A DNA stretch of 34,556 nucleotides from a virus. Where the stretch lies: the IMG/VR virus record IMGVR_UViG_3300032308_001081, positions 1 to 34,556 of that record; one strand, 5' to 3'. Both the position numbers and the translations under genes were made by a program. This document shows positions 15,273 through 22,378 of this stretch, in pieces (within the stretch, counting starts at the first letter, position 1; every line of letters begins with the position of its first letter). The notes beneath the pieces were generated by a model. It was not told the origin of the DNA. It was given only the letters and a program-made list of their open reading frames with translations, and did not search any database.

Positions 15273-16232
15273 TTACATTGCATTGAGGCGGCCTTTTTCA
15301 TTGATCAACCAATTAAATATACTATAATCACCATCTTCATACATCTGCGCTTCAATAAAGCCGTTATTCCAACGGTTTACACGCGCATACTCAGACTTTA
15401 AAGAACAGGCGCAACCTGCTGCATAAACGCGAAAAAAACTATCGTCGATTCTCTTAAACGGAAAAGAGTTAGTCTGATGCGAATGGCCTACAATGGTGTC
15501 TGAGTATGTCTTTAACCCAACTGAACGAGCTATACCTATTGGCGACATTGCACCAGATTGGCACTCATGACCGTGCAGTATGAATACTTTACCCCATTGC
15601 GTAAATTGCTTGCTTTCAATGAAAGTAAGGTTCTTCAATCCAAATTCATGTTCTAATATCCATGCAAGAGAGGCTGCTTTAAATAGCGCAAAAGTGGTTT
15701 TATTTGCGGATTTCTCCCATCTTTCCTCATGGTTGCCTATCTTGAGATATATACGTTTGCATTTAATAGTTTCAACCCACTTTGCAAACATCTCAAATTC
15801 TTCTTTCATCTTAGGCACGGTTGGCTTTTTATCAAACCTGCTCGCTTCATAACAATCTAACGCATCACCATTAATATATAACGCGGTGTCATCATTCAGC
15901 TTATCGGCAACTACTTCAAGCGTTTGCGGATCGTGATGCGGAAAGTGAATATCTGATACAATGACAAGTTTTTTTTCATCTAAAATATAATTGTCGGGTA
16001 TCTCGTTAAACGGCTGAGGAATATACATATCACTTGACCTTCCCCTGTTAATTGTTAAGATTGCTCTTAGTTTTTCAAGTATTAAATCTTTGTCTTTTGT
16101 TTCATAATGTTTTGAAAGATATTTAAATTCTTGCTCAACAACATATCGAACATAGGAGCGTTCAGAAGCGAAGTCTCCCCTTAAATGATAGTGTTTTTCA
16201 AGCAACTGTGTTAGTGGCCGACGTTTATTCAT
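15273..16232 (-). CDS. Calcineurin-like metallophosphoesterase, 319 aa
   Basis: All five metal-binding motifs of the metallophosphatase superfamily are present in order: SDIH (D94, H96), NGDALD (D123), GNHEER (N167, H168), HGHE (H220/H222) and GHSH (H250, H252). The fold begins at about residue 87, and the first 80 residues are a separate helical extension. Substrate could be a phosphodiester in nucleic acid or a nucleotide, as for phage relatives, but is not set by sequence. The gene appears clearly more AT-rich than its neighbours, hinting at later acquisition. It overlaps the preceding gene by eight bases. Confidence 0.9.
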   Translation of the reverse strand: MNKRRPLTQLLEKHYHLRGDFASERSYVRYVVEQEFKYLSKHYETKDKDLILEKLRAILTINRGRSSDMYIPQPFNEIPDNYILDEKKLVIVSDIHFPHHDPQTLEVVADKLNDDTALYINGDALDCYEASRFDKKPTVPKMKEEFEMFAKWVETIKCKRIYLKIGNHEERWEKSANKTTFALFKAASLAWILEHEFGLKNLTFIESKQFTQWGKVFILHGHECQSGAMSPIGIARSVGLKTYSDTIVGHSHQTNSFPFKRIDDSFFRVYAAGCACSLKSEYARVNRWNNGFIEAQMYEDGDYSIFNWLINEKGRLNAM

Positions 16233-16620
16233 GGTGATTTAATTTTTGTATACATAACATCAATTCCCCATACTTTAGGCAGTGAGCCGATACCACTTCC
16301 ACGACGGCATCCCAGTTCTTTAACAACGATGCCGCGTGAATTGTGCGCCAGTATTGCGCGGGGTCGGAGGTAGGGTTGAAGGACCATGCAGCAGGCACTT
16401 TAATACCTGCATCTTTATTATGGCCAAGATATATTTTAACATCAGAGGAAAGAATTATACTGTCCTTCTTTTTGTAAATGCCAATCGTAACGCTTTTTTC
16501 GCGCAATTCGGCCACTGCCTCCTCTTCCAGTTCCACTCCCACATTTCGGAGTTCTTCAATTACTGATTTGTTCAGCGCGTTTATGGCCGCCTGTCTGCCT
16601 TCGGGTGTTGTGAGGTTCAT
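16225..16620 (-). CDS. Hypothetical protein, 131 aa
   Basis: Soluble protein with an N-terminal helix rich in Glu/Ala (VIEELRNVGVELEEEAVAEL) and a middle part with DVKIYLGHNKDAG and an aromatic FNPTSDPAQYWRTIH. It is coupled to the gene upstream by ATGA and to the phosphoesterase by an eight-base overlap. No family recognised. Member of the replication-block operon; function unknown. Confidence 0.65.
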   Translation of the reverse strand: MNLTTPEGRQAAINALNKSVIEELRNVGVELEEEAVAELREKSVTIGIYKKKDSIILSSDVKIYLGHNKDAGIKVPAAWSFNPTSDPAQYWRTIHAASLLKNWDAVVEVVSAHCLKYGELMLCIQKLNHHE

Positions 16621-17024
16621 AAATCCTCCATTAATTCGTCATACATTGCCATCTTCGAGCGTTCAGCTTTCAGCATTTCTTTTGCCTGAAAATCCGTCGG
16701 ATTATCCGCTACCGTATCCTCTAACATCGCAATATCCTCCGAAATCTGCTTAATCTTCTCTTCTACTCGCTGATAGACGGTTTTGAATCGGTCTATTCGC
16801 TCGCAATCCGGGCATTTTTGCACGGCCATTTCGCAGGGAAGGAATACGCGATCTTGCAAGCCGTCGTGAATGCAGGAGAATACATGATTCCCGTGGTACT
16901 CAATCTGATTGAAAATCGGATTCGGATTCCATTCAGGCATTAGTGATTCACGGCGCGGGGGCACGTGAAAATCGTATTCGCGGGTTAATTCGCGGGTGCT
17001 GAGGTAGGTGTCGTGGTCTTGCAT
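16617..17024 (-). CDS. Hypothetical protein with CxxC and coiled coil, 135 aa
   Basis: The N-terminal half contains CIHDGLQDRVFLPCEMAV and KCPDCERID (possible zinc-binding cysteines around residues 50-75). The C-terminal half is a coiled coil (KTVYQRVEEKIKQISEDIAM to the end). It begins just after the terminator of the 72-residue gene, so its own promoter or read-through must supply transcription. Function unknown. Confidence 0.65.
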   Translation of the reverse strand: MQDHDTYLSTRELTREYDFHVPPRRESLMPEWNPNPIFNQIEYHGNHVFSCIHDGLQDRVFLPCEMAVQKCPDCERIDRFKTVYQRVEEKIKQISEDIAMLEDTVADNPTDFQAKEMLKAERSKMAMYDELMEDL

Positions 17025-17034
17025 TTAATGAGGG

Positions 17035-17057
17035 AAAAAAGGGGCGGTTGCCCGCCC
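17035..17057 (-). terminator. Intrinsic terminator with GCAA tetraloop
   Basis: On the minus strand GGGCGG (17057-17052) and CCGCCC (17047-17042) form a 6-bp GC stem closed by the GNRA loop GCAA, followed by C and six T. It lies 10 bases past the stop of the 72-residue gene and before the next gene, making that small gene a separate transcription unit. Confidence 0.85.
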
Positions 17058-17066
17058 GTGGGTTGG

Positions 17067-17285
17067 TTAAAATACAAATTCTTCGTGGATTACTTCTCCG
17101 TCCTCGTTGCAGACTACCTGAACAACGCCACCTTTGTAGTTTGAAAAGTAACTTTCATCAGTACCGTTGTGATTCTTAATGTAATCAAAGCAATACTCCT
17201 CAGTTGCCTTAAAGCCTTTTGAGTTAGAATTGTTGTCGTCGATGAATACTACATCGAAAGTGCGGGCGTTGTTAGCTGTTGTCAT
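17067..17285 (-). CDS. Small acidic early protein with its own promoter and terminator, 72 aa
   Basis: Soluble, acidic protein (MTTANNARTFDVVFIDDNNS; C-terminus EDGEVIHEEFVF) with no known family. It is preceded by a full promoter and operator and followed by a strong terminator, so it can be made alone and in quantity. Such small, acidic, singly expressed early phage proteins often act on host enzymes, but no specific target is visible. Confidence 0.75.
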   Translation of the reverse strand: MTTANNARTFDVVFIDDNNSNSKGFKATEEYCFDYIKNHNGTDESYFSNYKGGVVQVVCNEDGEVIHEEFVF

Positions 17286-17290
17286 GATGT

Positions 17291-17366
17291 GTGTGATTTT
17301 GATGATGCAAAGATATATCAGGCTTGATACATTCCAAACTATAAAATGTTAAAAAATGTTAAAAAT
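17291..17366 (-). promoter_or_regulatory. Promoter P1 with operator, leader and upstream repeats
   Basis: Minus-strand Bacteroidota-type promoter: -33 TTG (17337-17335), 19-base spacer, -7 box TATCTTTG (17315-17308). The spacer holds the palindrome TATCA-GGCT-TGATA (17316-17329) directly against the -7 box. Upstream are two direct TGTTAAAA repeats (plus strand 17347-17366, 10-bp period). The 21 bases 17291-17311 of leader and box are identical to those at 21014-21034. A repressor binding the palindrome would block RNA polymerase. Confidence 0.8.
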
Positions 17367-17652
17367 CCAAAATTTCCCCCGTGTATCGATGTATAATCGT
17401 ACCCTTGACTACATGCACATCGCCAACACGCGGATTTGCGAATTTTCGCTCCATGTAGATTTCTTCCTCGGTCTTATCGACAAAGGTACGCTCGCGGGTT
17501 TTTTTGTGCTGTTCCATCTCAGAATCGTAATGTATCTGAGTGATGCGATTCTGTATTGACTGATACGTCACACCGAATTTTGCCGCGATTTCCCGCGCCT
17601 GAAATCCGCGTTCCAACAGTTCAATTATCTGTTCGTTTGTGGGTAGTTTCAT
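17359..17652 (-). CDS. Helix-turn-helix protein, 97 aa
   Basis: Residues about 6-40 (NEQIIELLERGFQAREIAAK then FGVTYQSIQNR) form a helix-turn-helix like those of resolvases, sigma region 4 and phage regulators. A charged linker and a small beta-type C-terminal part follow (VGDVHVVKGTIIHRYTGEI). The ATG at 17652 overlaps the helicase stop by ATGA. It ends just upstream of promoter P1, so it is a candidate binder of the TATCA-N4-TGATA operator. That link is inferred from proximity. Confidence 0.7.
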   Translation of the reverse strand: MKLPTNEQIIELLERGFQAREIAAKFGVTYQSIQNRITQIHYDSEMEQHKKTRERTFVDKTEEEIYMERKFANPRVGDVHVVKGTIIHRYTGEILDF

Positions 17653-19013
17653 TGCTTTTGTTTCTGTTGTCTCGATTTCCATACATACTGCGCCCATCCG
17701 CGCTTATATCCGCGTTCGCGCTCAATCCGTTGCAAGTCCTCCAATGTCTGAGCCTTGCCTTGCTGTCGTCGTATCTGCTTGCGTTGGTGTTCCTGCTCAA
17801 TTAATTCTTCCTCGGTAATGACTTTCTTCTCCTTGACCTTTGGCATCTCAACCTCTGCGCCGCATGACGGGCAGAACGGCGCAGGACGGAATACCATGTA
17901 ACACGATGCACACGAAAGTGTTCTAATTGTCGCCTCAACGTCGCGTCGTTTACGCCTCCTGCCCTCAAGCGTCCATTCACGGTAATCATCGGGCATACCG
18001 TGCCGCGTGCAGTTGCCTACATGGTCGAAGATTAACGCATCTTTCTTATCTGCTGTAACCCGAAGCGCGCGCCCACATTGTTGCAGATGCAACGCTTCAC
18101 TCATCGTTGGACGGCCTAAGAACACCGCGCGTATTGCGGGAATATCAACGCCTTCGCCGATTAAATCCACGTTGACAAGTCCGTGATACTTGCCGCCCAG
18201 TCCTTGAATCAACTCGCGTCGATATGCCTTATCGGTGTCGCCTGATATTACTTGAAAATTCCATTTACGCTCACGAAATGTTTGCGCTATGTGTTCCGCG
18301 TGCCTAAGATTCACCGCGAAAACTACCGCAGGGTCAGATGCGCAATACTGCTCATAATGCCGCACCATGTCTCCAATGATTACTTGCGTGTCAAGCATCG
18401 CGGCTAATTGCGTCGGATCGTAATCGCTTCCCCGCGTTGCTACATGGCTTAGGTCAATGTGCTGCTTTCCTCGGAATATTCTTGGACGTGCGAGATATCC
18501 CATGTCAATAAGCGATGCCGTGTCAACGCCGACAATTATATTATCGAAAAAGTCATCCAATCCCGCACCATCCGTTCGAATAGGCGTCGCTGTAACTCCT
18601 AACCGCCTGGCCGACGGAAAGGCATCGAGAATCTTTCTCCACGTCGTCGCCTCTGCATGGTGCGCCTCGTCAATGATAATCAAATCGGGCGCGTGCATGG
18701 GTGTATTCAAGCGTCTAACGAGCGTCTGCACCGATGCTACCTGTATCGGATGTGAGTAGTCGGGCGTATATTCCGCGTGAATGATGCCGCATGAGTGCGG
18801 TAATAACTTCGCCACGGTCTGCTCAAGCAATTCCTTTCGATGAACAAGAATTAGCACACGCTTTTGCCGATTAGCGGATTCCTGCGCGATATAGTTGAAT
18901 ATAACCGTCTTACCCGCGCCAGTAGGCAATACAAGCAATGGAGCGCGAAAACCGTCAATATAGGCTTTTCTAACCCTATTAACCGCGTCTGTTTGATATC
19001 CTCGTAAATTCAT
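17649..19013 (-). CDS. SF2 DNA/RNA helicase (DEAH type), 454 aa
   Basis: Helicase motifs in order: Q-like RGYQ (4-7), Walker A LPTGAGKT (29-36), Ia-like LILVHRKEL, DEAH (115-118), GVTATP (139-144), then domain 2 with SGDT, LIGEGVDIP (284-292) and QQCGRALR (motif VI, 311-318). A C-terminal zinc ribbon has C368-x2-C371 and C381-x2-C384, then a basic coiled coil. It resembles phage and type III restriction-like SF2 helicases that act in replication or recombination-dependent replication. Coupled by ATGA on both sides. Confidence 0.93.
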   Translation of the reverse strand: MNLRGYQTDAVNRVRKAYIDGFRAPLLVLPTGAGKTVIFNYIAQESANRQKRVLILVHRKELLEQTVAKLLPHSCGIIHAEYTPDYSHPIQVASVQTLVRRLNTPMHAPDLIIIDEAHHAEATTWRKILDAFPSARRLGVTATPIRTDGAGLDDFFDNIIVGVDTASLIDMGYLARPRIFRGKQHIDLSHVATRGSDYDPTQLAAMLDTQVIIGDMVRHYEQYCASDPAVVFAVNLRHAEHIAQTFRERKWNFQVISGDTDKAYRRELIQGLGGKYHGLVNVDLIGEGVDIPAIRAVFLGRPTMSEALHLQQCGRALRVTADKKDALIFDHVGNCTRHGMPDDYREWTLEGRRRKRRDVEATIRTLSCASCYMVFRPAPFCPSCGAEVEMPKVKEKKVITEEELIEQEHQRKQIRRQQGKAQTLEDLQRIERERGYKRGWAQYVWKSRQQKQKQ

Positions 19014-19204
19014 CCAACAATTACCTTAATTCCTTCCTTATCTCGCTTAATGCCTTGCTTTGTTTCTTTCGCTTTGCACCACTCAGGCGCAAACGCCCTG
19101 AGGTACGTGTTACCATTGCGGCTTATCTGCGTGTATATGCGAGTATCACCGTATCCTTGCGCCGCGTAGGTGTTGAGTAGTTCGCGCAATTCATTCACCG
19201 TCAT
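19010..19204 (-). CDS. Small protein, 64 aa
   Basis: Begins MTVNELRELLNTYAAQGYGD, a short helix followed by a compact fold and a basic C-terminus. The start overlaps the previous gene by 14 bases and the stop overlaps the helicase ATG by ATGA. The phrase ELRELLNTYA..GYGDTRIY resembles small phage proteins of unknown function often found near helicases. No activity can be assigned. Confidence 0.65.
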   Translation of the reverse strand: MTVNELRELLNTYAAQGYGDTRIYTQISRNGNTYLRAFAPEWCKAKETKQGIKRDKEGIKVIVG

Positions 19205-19409
19205 ATCCCAACGCTTTCTTTATTCCTTGCGCTTGCTTTTTGTGCTGATACGCTGTCTTCAGCTTGATTCGCTCGTTCGACAATTGCGATGCAAGAGACG
19301 TGGTAACTATTGCCAGTGCTTCTGCCGCTGTGATTCTTTCGGTGAACATATCATCCTCCCTTACCACGTATAGATTTGCGCTGACTCGCTCAATCGTTAT
19401 CTTTTGCAT
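19191..19409 (-). CDS. Small protein, 72 aa
   Basis: Start taken at ATG 19409 (MQKITIERVSANLYVVRED); a GTG at 19415 adds two residues. The N-terminal half is beta-like, and the C-terminal half is a basic helix (NERIKLKTAYQHKKQAQGIK). It overlaps both neighbours (20 and 14 bases). Function unknown. Confidence 0.6.
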   Translation of the reverse strand: MQKITIERVSANLYVVREDDMFTERITAAEALAIVTTSLASQLSNERIKLKTAYQHKKQAQGIKKALGYDGE

Positions 19410-19587
19410 TTTCACGTGGTGTCAATCGTTCAACTTCGCGCTTAATCTTGTTGTATATTACAACTGATTCAGGCAATCTTATACGATATCGGTATAGTGT
19501 GATGCGCGGTACTCCCGCGCGCTCACACAATTCCGTTACACTTATACCGGCCTTTGAACAGGCCTTAATGATGTCGTCGTAGTTCAT
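19390..19587 (-). CDS. Small helix-turn-helix DNA-binding protein, 65 aa
   Basis: The segment AGISVTELCERAGVPRITLY (residues 13-32) is a clear XRE/AlpA-type helix-turn-helix, followed by YRIRLPESVVIYNKIKREVE. It is the size of Cro-like regulators and is coupled to the RecT gene by ATGA. It is another candidate regulator of the early promoters. No repressor partner or integration genes accompany it, so a lysogeny switch is not indicated. Confidence 0.75.
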   Translation of the reverse strand: MNYDDIIKACSKAGISVTELCERAGVPRITLYRYRIRLPESVVIYNKIKREVERLTPRENAKDND

Positions 19588-20234
19588 TCGAAAAGATTGT
19601 TAACTGGTTTCGGTTCTTCTGTAATTTTCGTTTCAACAACAACAGCTTCGGTAAATTCCGATGTGGGTGTCTGTTGCTTTGCGCCGATGTCTTGCAATTC
19701 GTCCGTTGAATACATCCCAAAAAGAATATCAGGTGCGTAAATTCGCGAGAAAAATGATGCCGCGCGGTATTGTAGCATCTGACGTGGCATCGTCGGCCAT
19801 TTCGAGCCTGAGCGCGAATACCATCCTTCTTTTTTAGCCATGTCGATGGTGATTCGCTCTCCTTTCAGCACTTCACCTGTTGCCACCTCTACCGCTGTCA
19901 TCTGACATCCAAAAGAATCCTTGCCCTCGTCGCCAAAGAAATCGAATCTGATGTCGCGGAATCTGCCACAGGAACGCAAGGTGCTAATGGTGAACTTGGC
20001 GTTCCATGTTGGGCGGCCATGAATAATGTCGAGATTCTGCATCACAAGGAAAGGTGAACACCCTACGCGCGATGCAACATCAAGCGCAATCATGCAGTTT
20101 CCGACGTTGTTTTGATATTCTTTTGGCACGACGGTCGATGTCGCCATTGATTGTGCCATTCGTTGAGCAAGCGCGAAATTATCTGCATTTGCGTAGGCTT
20201 GTAAGCCAGTGTTGGGTGTTAAGTTGTTGTTCAT
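19584..20234 (-). CDS. RecT-like single-strand annealing protein, 216 aa
   Basis: Phage recombinase that anneals complementary strands. Family-type features include NVGNCMIALDVASRVGCSPF, the aromatic GWYSRSGSKWPTMPRQML and the FSRIYAPDILFGMYSTDE segment (about residues 135-180), where RecT proteins share W..MP..ML..RA and P....G.Y..eE. The C-terminal 35 residues are a flexible acidic tail ending VNNLFE, as in proteins that bind SSB or other partners. Its start overlaps the stop of a 28-residue gene by ATGA. The RecE-like exonuclease gene lies about 1 kb upstream. Confidence 0.85.
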   Translation of the reverse strand: MNNNLTPNTGLQAYANADNFALAQRMAQSMATSTVVPKEYQNNVGNCMIALDVASRVGCSPFLVMQNLDIIHGRPTWNAKFTISTLRSCGRFRDIRFDFFGDEGKDSFGCQMTAVEVATGEVLKGERITIDMAKKEGWYSRSGSKWPTMPRQMLQYRAASFFSRIYAPDILFGMYSTDELQDIGAKQQTPTSEFTEAVVVETKITEEPKPVNNLFE

Positions 20235-20317
20235 TGTTGAGGGGTGTTAGTGTTACTTTTCGCTGCCGCTGCAATCAGCAGCACGGCAAGAATGGTGATG
20301 GTGAGGGAAAGGGGCAT
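20231..20317 (-). CDS. Very small hydrophobic peptide, 28 aa
   Basis: Encodes a short basic-free N-terminus, one hydrophobic helix (SLTITILAVLLIAAAA) and a polar end KSNTNTPQQ, so a single-pass membrane peptide. Support comes from a strong Shine-Dalgarno sequence (AAGGAGGTG eight bases before ATG), the tight fit after the TGA of the 77-residue gene (three bases) and an ATGA overlap with the RecT gene. It may serve mainly to couple translation into recT, or be a toxin-like or membrane regulator peptide. Confidence 0.6.
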   Translation of the reverse strand: MPLSLTITILAVLLIAAAAKSNTNTPQQ

Positions 20318-20320
20318 AAC

Positions 20321-20554
20321 TCACACCTCCTTGTATTCAGTTGTTGGCATCAATACCTTACCCCCTGCATCCTTGATGATTTGAATGGCTTGGTCGAGGG
20401 TGAGCGGAGAAGGAAACTCGCGTTGGTAGCGGGAAAAGGTTTCATAGGTTGATTCTCTACACCATTGAAGCAGATTATTGTCTGCTTGCCATTTCTTCCA
20501 TTCATTAAAATGCTCTTGGGTCAGCGGCGGGTGTTCAGATTTGAATTGTGTCAT
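20321..20554 (-). CDS. Hypothetical protein, 77 aa
   Basis: Polar, Trp/Gln-rich helical protein (MTQFKSEHPPLTQEHFNEWK) ending GGKVLMPTTEYKEV. The last codons (AAG GAG GTG TGA) double as the Shine-Dalgarno sequence of the next small gene. It starts 32 bases after the 140-residue gene, and a G-rich spacer separates them. Function unknown. Confidence 0.65.
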   Translation of the reverse strand: MTQFKSEHPPLTQEHFNEWKKWQADNNLLQWCRESTYETFSRYQREFPSPLTLDQAIQIIKDAGGKVLMPTTEYKEV

Positions 20555-20586
20555 GGTGGGGTGGGGTTATGAGGGTTAGTGATTGA

Positions 20587-21009
20587 TTATTGAGCAAGAA
20601 ACATCCGTACTGCTCCCATTGTAAATCTCTTTGTGTAGAATTGCTGTCTGATTTCTTTCGTAGCTTTTACGAAAGCATAAAAATCCTTGAGATTCCTTCC
20701 TGCCGCCTTAACAGCAGCAAGTTCATCGGAAGACGCTGCTTTGTTTGCGGCCAACTTAGCTTTTCTCGCATCATCCTTGTTATCTTCGGCTACCGCCTGA
20801 GTGAGAAAGAACAATTTCCATTCGCGCTCTAATTCCTTGTTGCCATTCATGATGCCTTCAACGATTCCGTTGTGGTGATTGCAACGTTCCTCAGCCTCAG
20901 CGCGGCCAATGAATTCAGGCTTAAAATCAGATACTGATTTGAAAACAAGCATATCGTTGTATGCTCTTCTTGCGCGTTCAATCTGTGATTCGGTGTATTT
21001 GAGTGCCAT
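20587..21009 (-). CDS. Hypothetical early protein, 140 aa
   Basis: First gene of the operon driven by promoter P2. The ATG at 21009 (MALKYTESQIERARRAYNDM) is chosen over a TTG-like longer frame because the -7 box lies only 21 bases upstream. The protein is helical and charged, with an Ala/Lys/Asp-rich centre (DNKDDARKAKLAANKAASSD), and has no enzyme motif. It precedes recT and may belong to recombination, though no family is recognised. Confidence 0.7.
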   Translation of the reverse strand: MALKYTESQIERARRAYNDMLVFKSVSDFKPEFIGRAEAEERCNHHNGIVEGIMNGNKELEREWKLFFLTQAVAEDNKDDARKAKLAANKAASSDELAAVKAAGRNLKDFYAFVKATKEIRQQFYTKRFTMGAVRMFLAQ

Positions 21010-21013
21010 TGTC

Positions 21014-21080
21014 GTGTGATTTTGATGATGCAAATGTAGTATCAATTTTGATACATCAAATGTTAAAATTTGTTAAAACT
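21014..21080 (-). promoter_or_regulatory. Promoter P2 with operator, leader and upstream repeats
   Basis: Minus-strand promoter with -7 box TACATTTG (21038-21031) and -33 TTG (21059-21057), spacer 18. The spacer contains the perfect palindrome GTATCA-ATTT-TGATAC (21039-21054), the same operator type as in P1. Two TGTTAAAA-type direct repeats with 10-bp period lie immediately upstream (21061-21080). The leader and box share 21 identical bases with P1. Confidence 0.8.
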
Positions 21081-21325
21081 TACTTAGTTTGCCTTCTTCT
21101 CTCCTTCAATCCTTCTATCTCTTTAATCCACTCTTCACGGGTACGGCGACGCGGGTCATCGAATAACCTAAGCACATCATCTATTGCCGCAGAGTACGCA
21201 ATATCGCACGCGTCGAGGTCAACGAATAATCCCGCATCTACCATTCCCATAATAGCCTTTGTCCAGGGTGCTACCACTGAATCAACTGCGGCGTGTAGCC
21301 TGTCCACTTGCCCGTCGTTCGACAT
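21080..21325 (-). CDS. Hypothetical protein, 81 aa
   Basis: Acidic/basic helical protein: MVDAGLFVDLDACDIAYSAA then RRRTREEWIKEIEGLKERRR at the C-terminus. From the ATG at 21325 it overlaps the exonuclease gene by 55 bases. The downstream ATG at 21250 avoids overlap and may be the real start (about 56 residues). It ends just before the TGTTAAAA repeats of promoter P2. Function unknown. Confidence 0.55.
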   Translation of the reverse strand: MSNDGQVDRLHAAVDSVVAPWTKAIMGMVDAGLFVDLDACDIAYSAAIDDVLRLFDDPRRRTREEWIKEIEGLKERRRQTK

Positions 21326-22011
21326 TCCATGTATGTGTTAAGATTCCTGATGTACGCTTCCCTACCTTCCGCTATTGCTTCCTCAGGTAATTCATATATG
21401 CCAACTCCGAAAGGTGCTGACTTTTCAACGGCCACGAATATAAAGCCCTTGCACTCGATACCATTTGCTGCTAACCCGTCAATGTAGAACGCACCCTGCA
21501 CATGATAACGGTACTTTTTCGCGCTGTATCGAAAATTCGACGGTGTAGCTTCCTCAATGCTTTTCCAATCGAAAACGTACCCATCATGTAGGCAATCCAC
21601 TCGCATCTTGCACGGCGCGCCTGTTGCGGGGTCATCCCATACAAAGGTGCGCTCATGCTCTCCGTGCTTAATCGCGTCCACCAGACGCGGGTATCGCATT
21701 AAGGCTGTCTGCATGCCCTTAATCGTGTTGCTGTCGTCCTGAGATATGATTTTCTTTCCCGATTCAATAAGCGCGGCGTATTCGGCTTTTCCCGCGTTAG
21801 TACGCCTGTCACCCGCGAATACGGCGTATTCCTTTTCAAACTCAATCGGGTGACTGATGGCGCGGTGAAACGCTTGCCCGAATTCGAGCGCGGGAGTTGA
21901 TTTTTCCACGCGCTCGGGATTCAAGTACCTGTCCCAGTAATGCAGAGGTGACTTGTTGATTAAGTCAAGCCCTGACTTGCTTATTCGGGATGTGTCGGTG
22001 TGGTAGGTCAT
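21271..22011 (-). CDS. RecE-like exonuclease (PD-(D/E)xK), 246 aa
   Basis: Exonuclease VIII-like enzyme that makes single-stranded DNA for RecT. From the ATG at 22011 (MTYHTDTSRISKSGLDLINK) it shows the family start, GQAFHRA (H49), KMRVDCL (D139), FDWKS (D148, K150) and the HVQGAFYIDG motif with Q172 and Y176, that is the RecB-family nuclease core. The start follows the upstream TGA after one base; longer frames overlap the DUF4406 gene. Together with the RecT-like gene it forms a two-protein homologous recombination system. Confidence 0.9.
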   Translation of the reverse strand: MTYHTDTSRISKSGLDLINKSPLHYWDRYLNPERVEKSTPALEFGQAFHRAISHPIEFEKEYAVFAGDRRTNAGKAEYAALIESGKKIISQDDSNTIKGMQTALMRYPRLVDAIKHGEHERTFVWDDPATGAPCKMRVDCLHDGYVFDWKSIEEATPSNFRYSAKKYRYHVQGAFYIDGLAANGIECKGFIFVAVEKSAPFGVGIYELPEEAIAEGREAYIRNLNTYMECRTTGKWTGYTPQLIQW

Positions 22012-22012
22012 G

Positions 22013-22372
22013 TCAGCACCCATTTTCAGGAATGAATACATCCTTCCCACTCTGCACGGCATGAATGAACACTTTCAGCGGCACTACCTTCATGCCGAGG
22101 ATGTGTGCAATTCTGACTTCTAATGTCGCGCCTTCGGATTTCTCCCATCCGTCAAGGGTTACAAGTTGGTCAGCTTCGGTCATGGCTGCGATGCACTTTC
22201 TCATGCACTTCTGCCACAATTCGATGTCGGTTTCGCCTGTAATGCCTTCGCATACTTTGTGGGGATTTATGGCATCATTGCCGCTTTCAATGATAGCATT
22301 CTCCGCGTCTGTGAATGCTTCACGGTTAAGATTCGGTTGGCCTGTGATTTGGCCGCTGATGTAGATTTTCAT
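22013..22372 (-). CDS. DUF4406 / nucleoside deoxyribosyltransferase-like protein, 119 aa
   Basis: Matches the DUF4406 pattern: KIYISGQITGQPNLNREAF at the start, NAINPHKVC, WQKCMRKCIAAMTEADQLV and the GWEKSEGATLEVRIAHILGM segment with the conserved W.S.GA..E. The fold is related to nucleoside 2-deoxyribosyltransferases, so a nucleotide-related role is possible, but the family has no agreed function. Common in early regions of phages. Six bases after the first early gene. Confidence 0.85.
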   Translation of the reverse strand: MKIYISGQITGQPNLNREAFTDAENAIIESGNDAINPHKVCEGITGETDIELWQKCMRKCIAAMTEADQLVTLDGWEKSEGATLEVRIAHILGMKVVPLKVFIHAVQSGKDVFIPENGC

Positions 22373-22378
22373 GAGTTG

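Noticed and set aside
17359-19587. Lysogeny switch formed by the two HTH proteins
   Set aside because: No integrase, excisionase, attachment site or divergent CI/Cro arrangement; both HTH genes are inside a one-way early operon.
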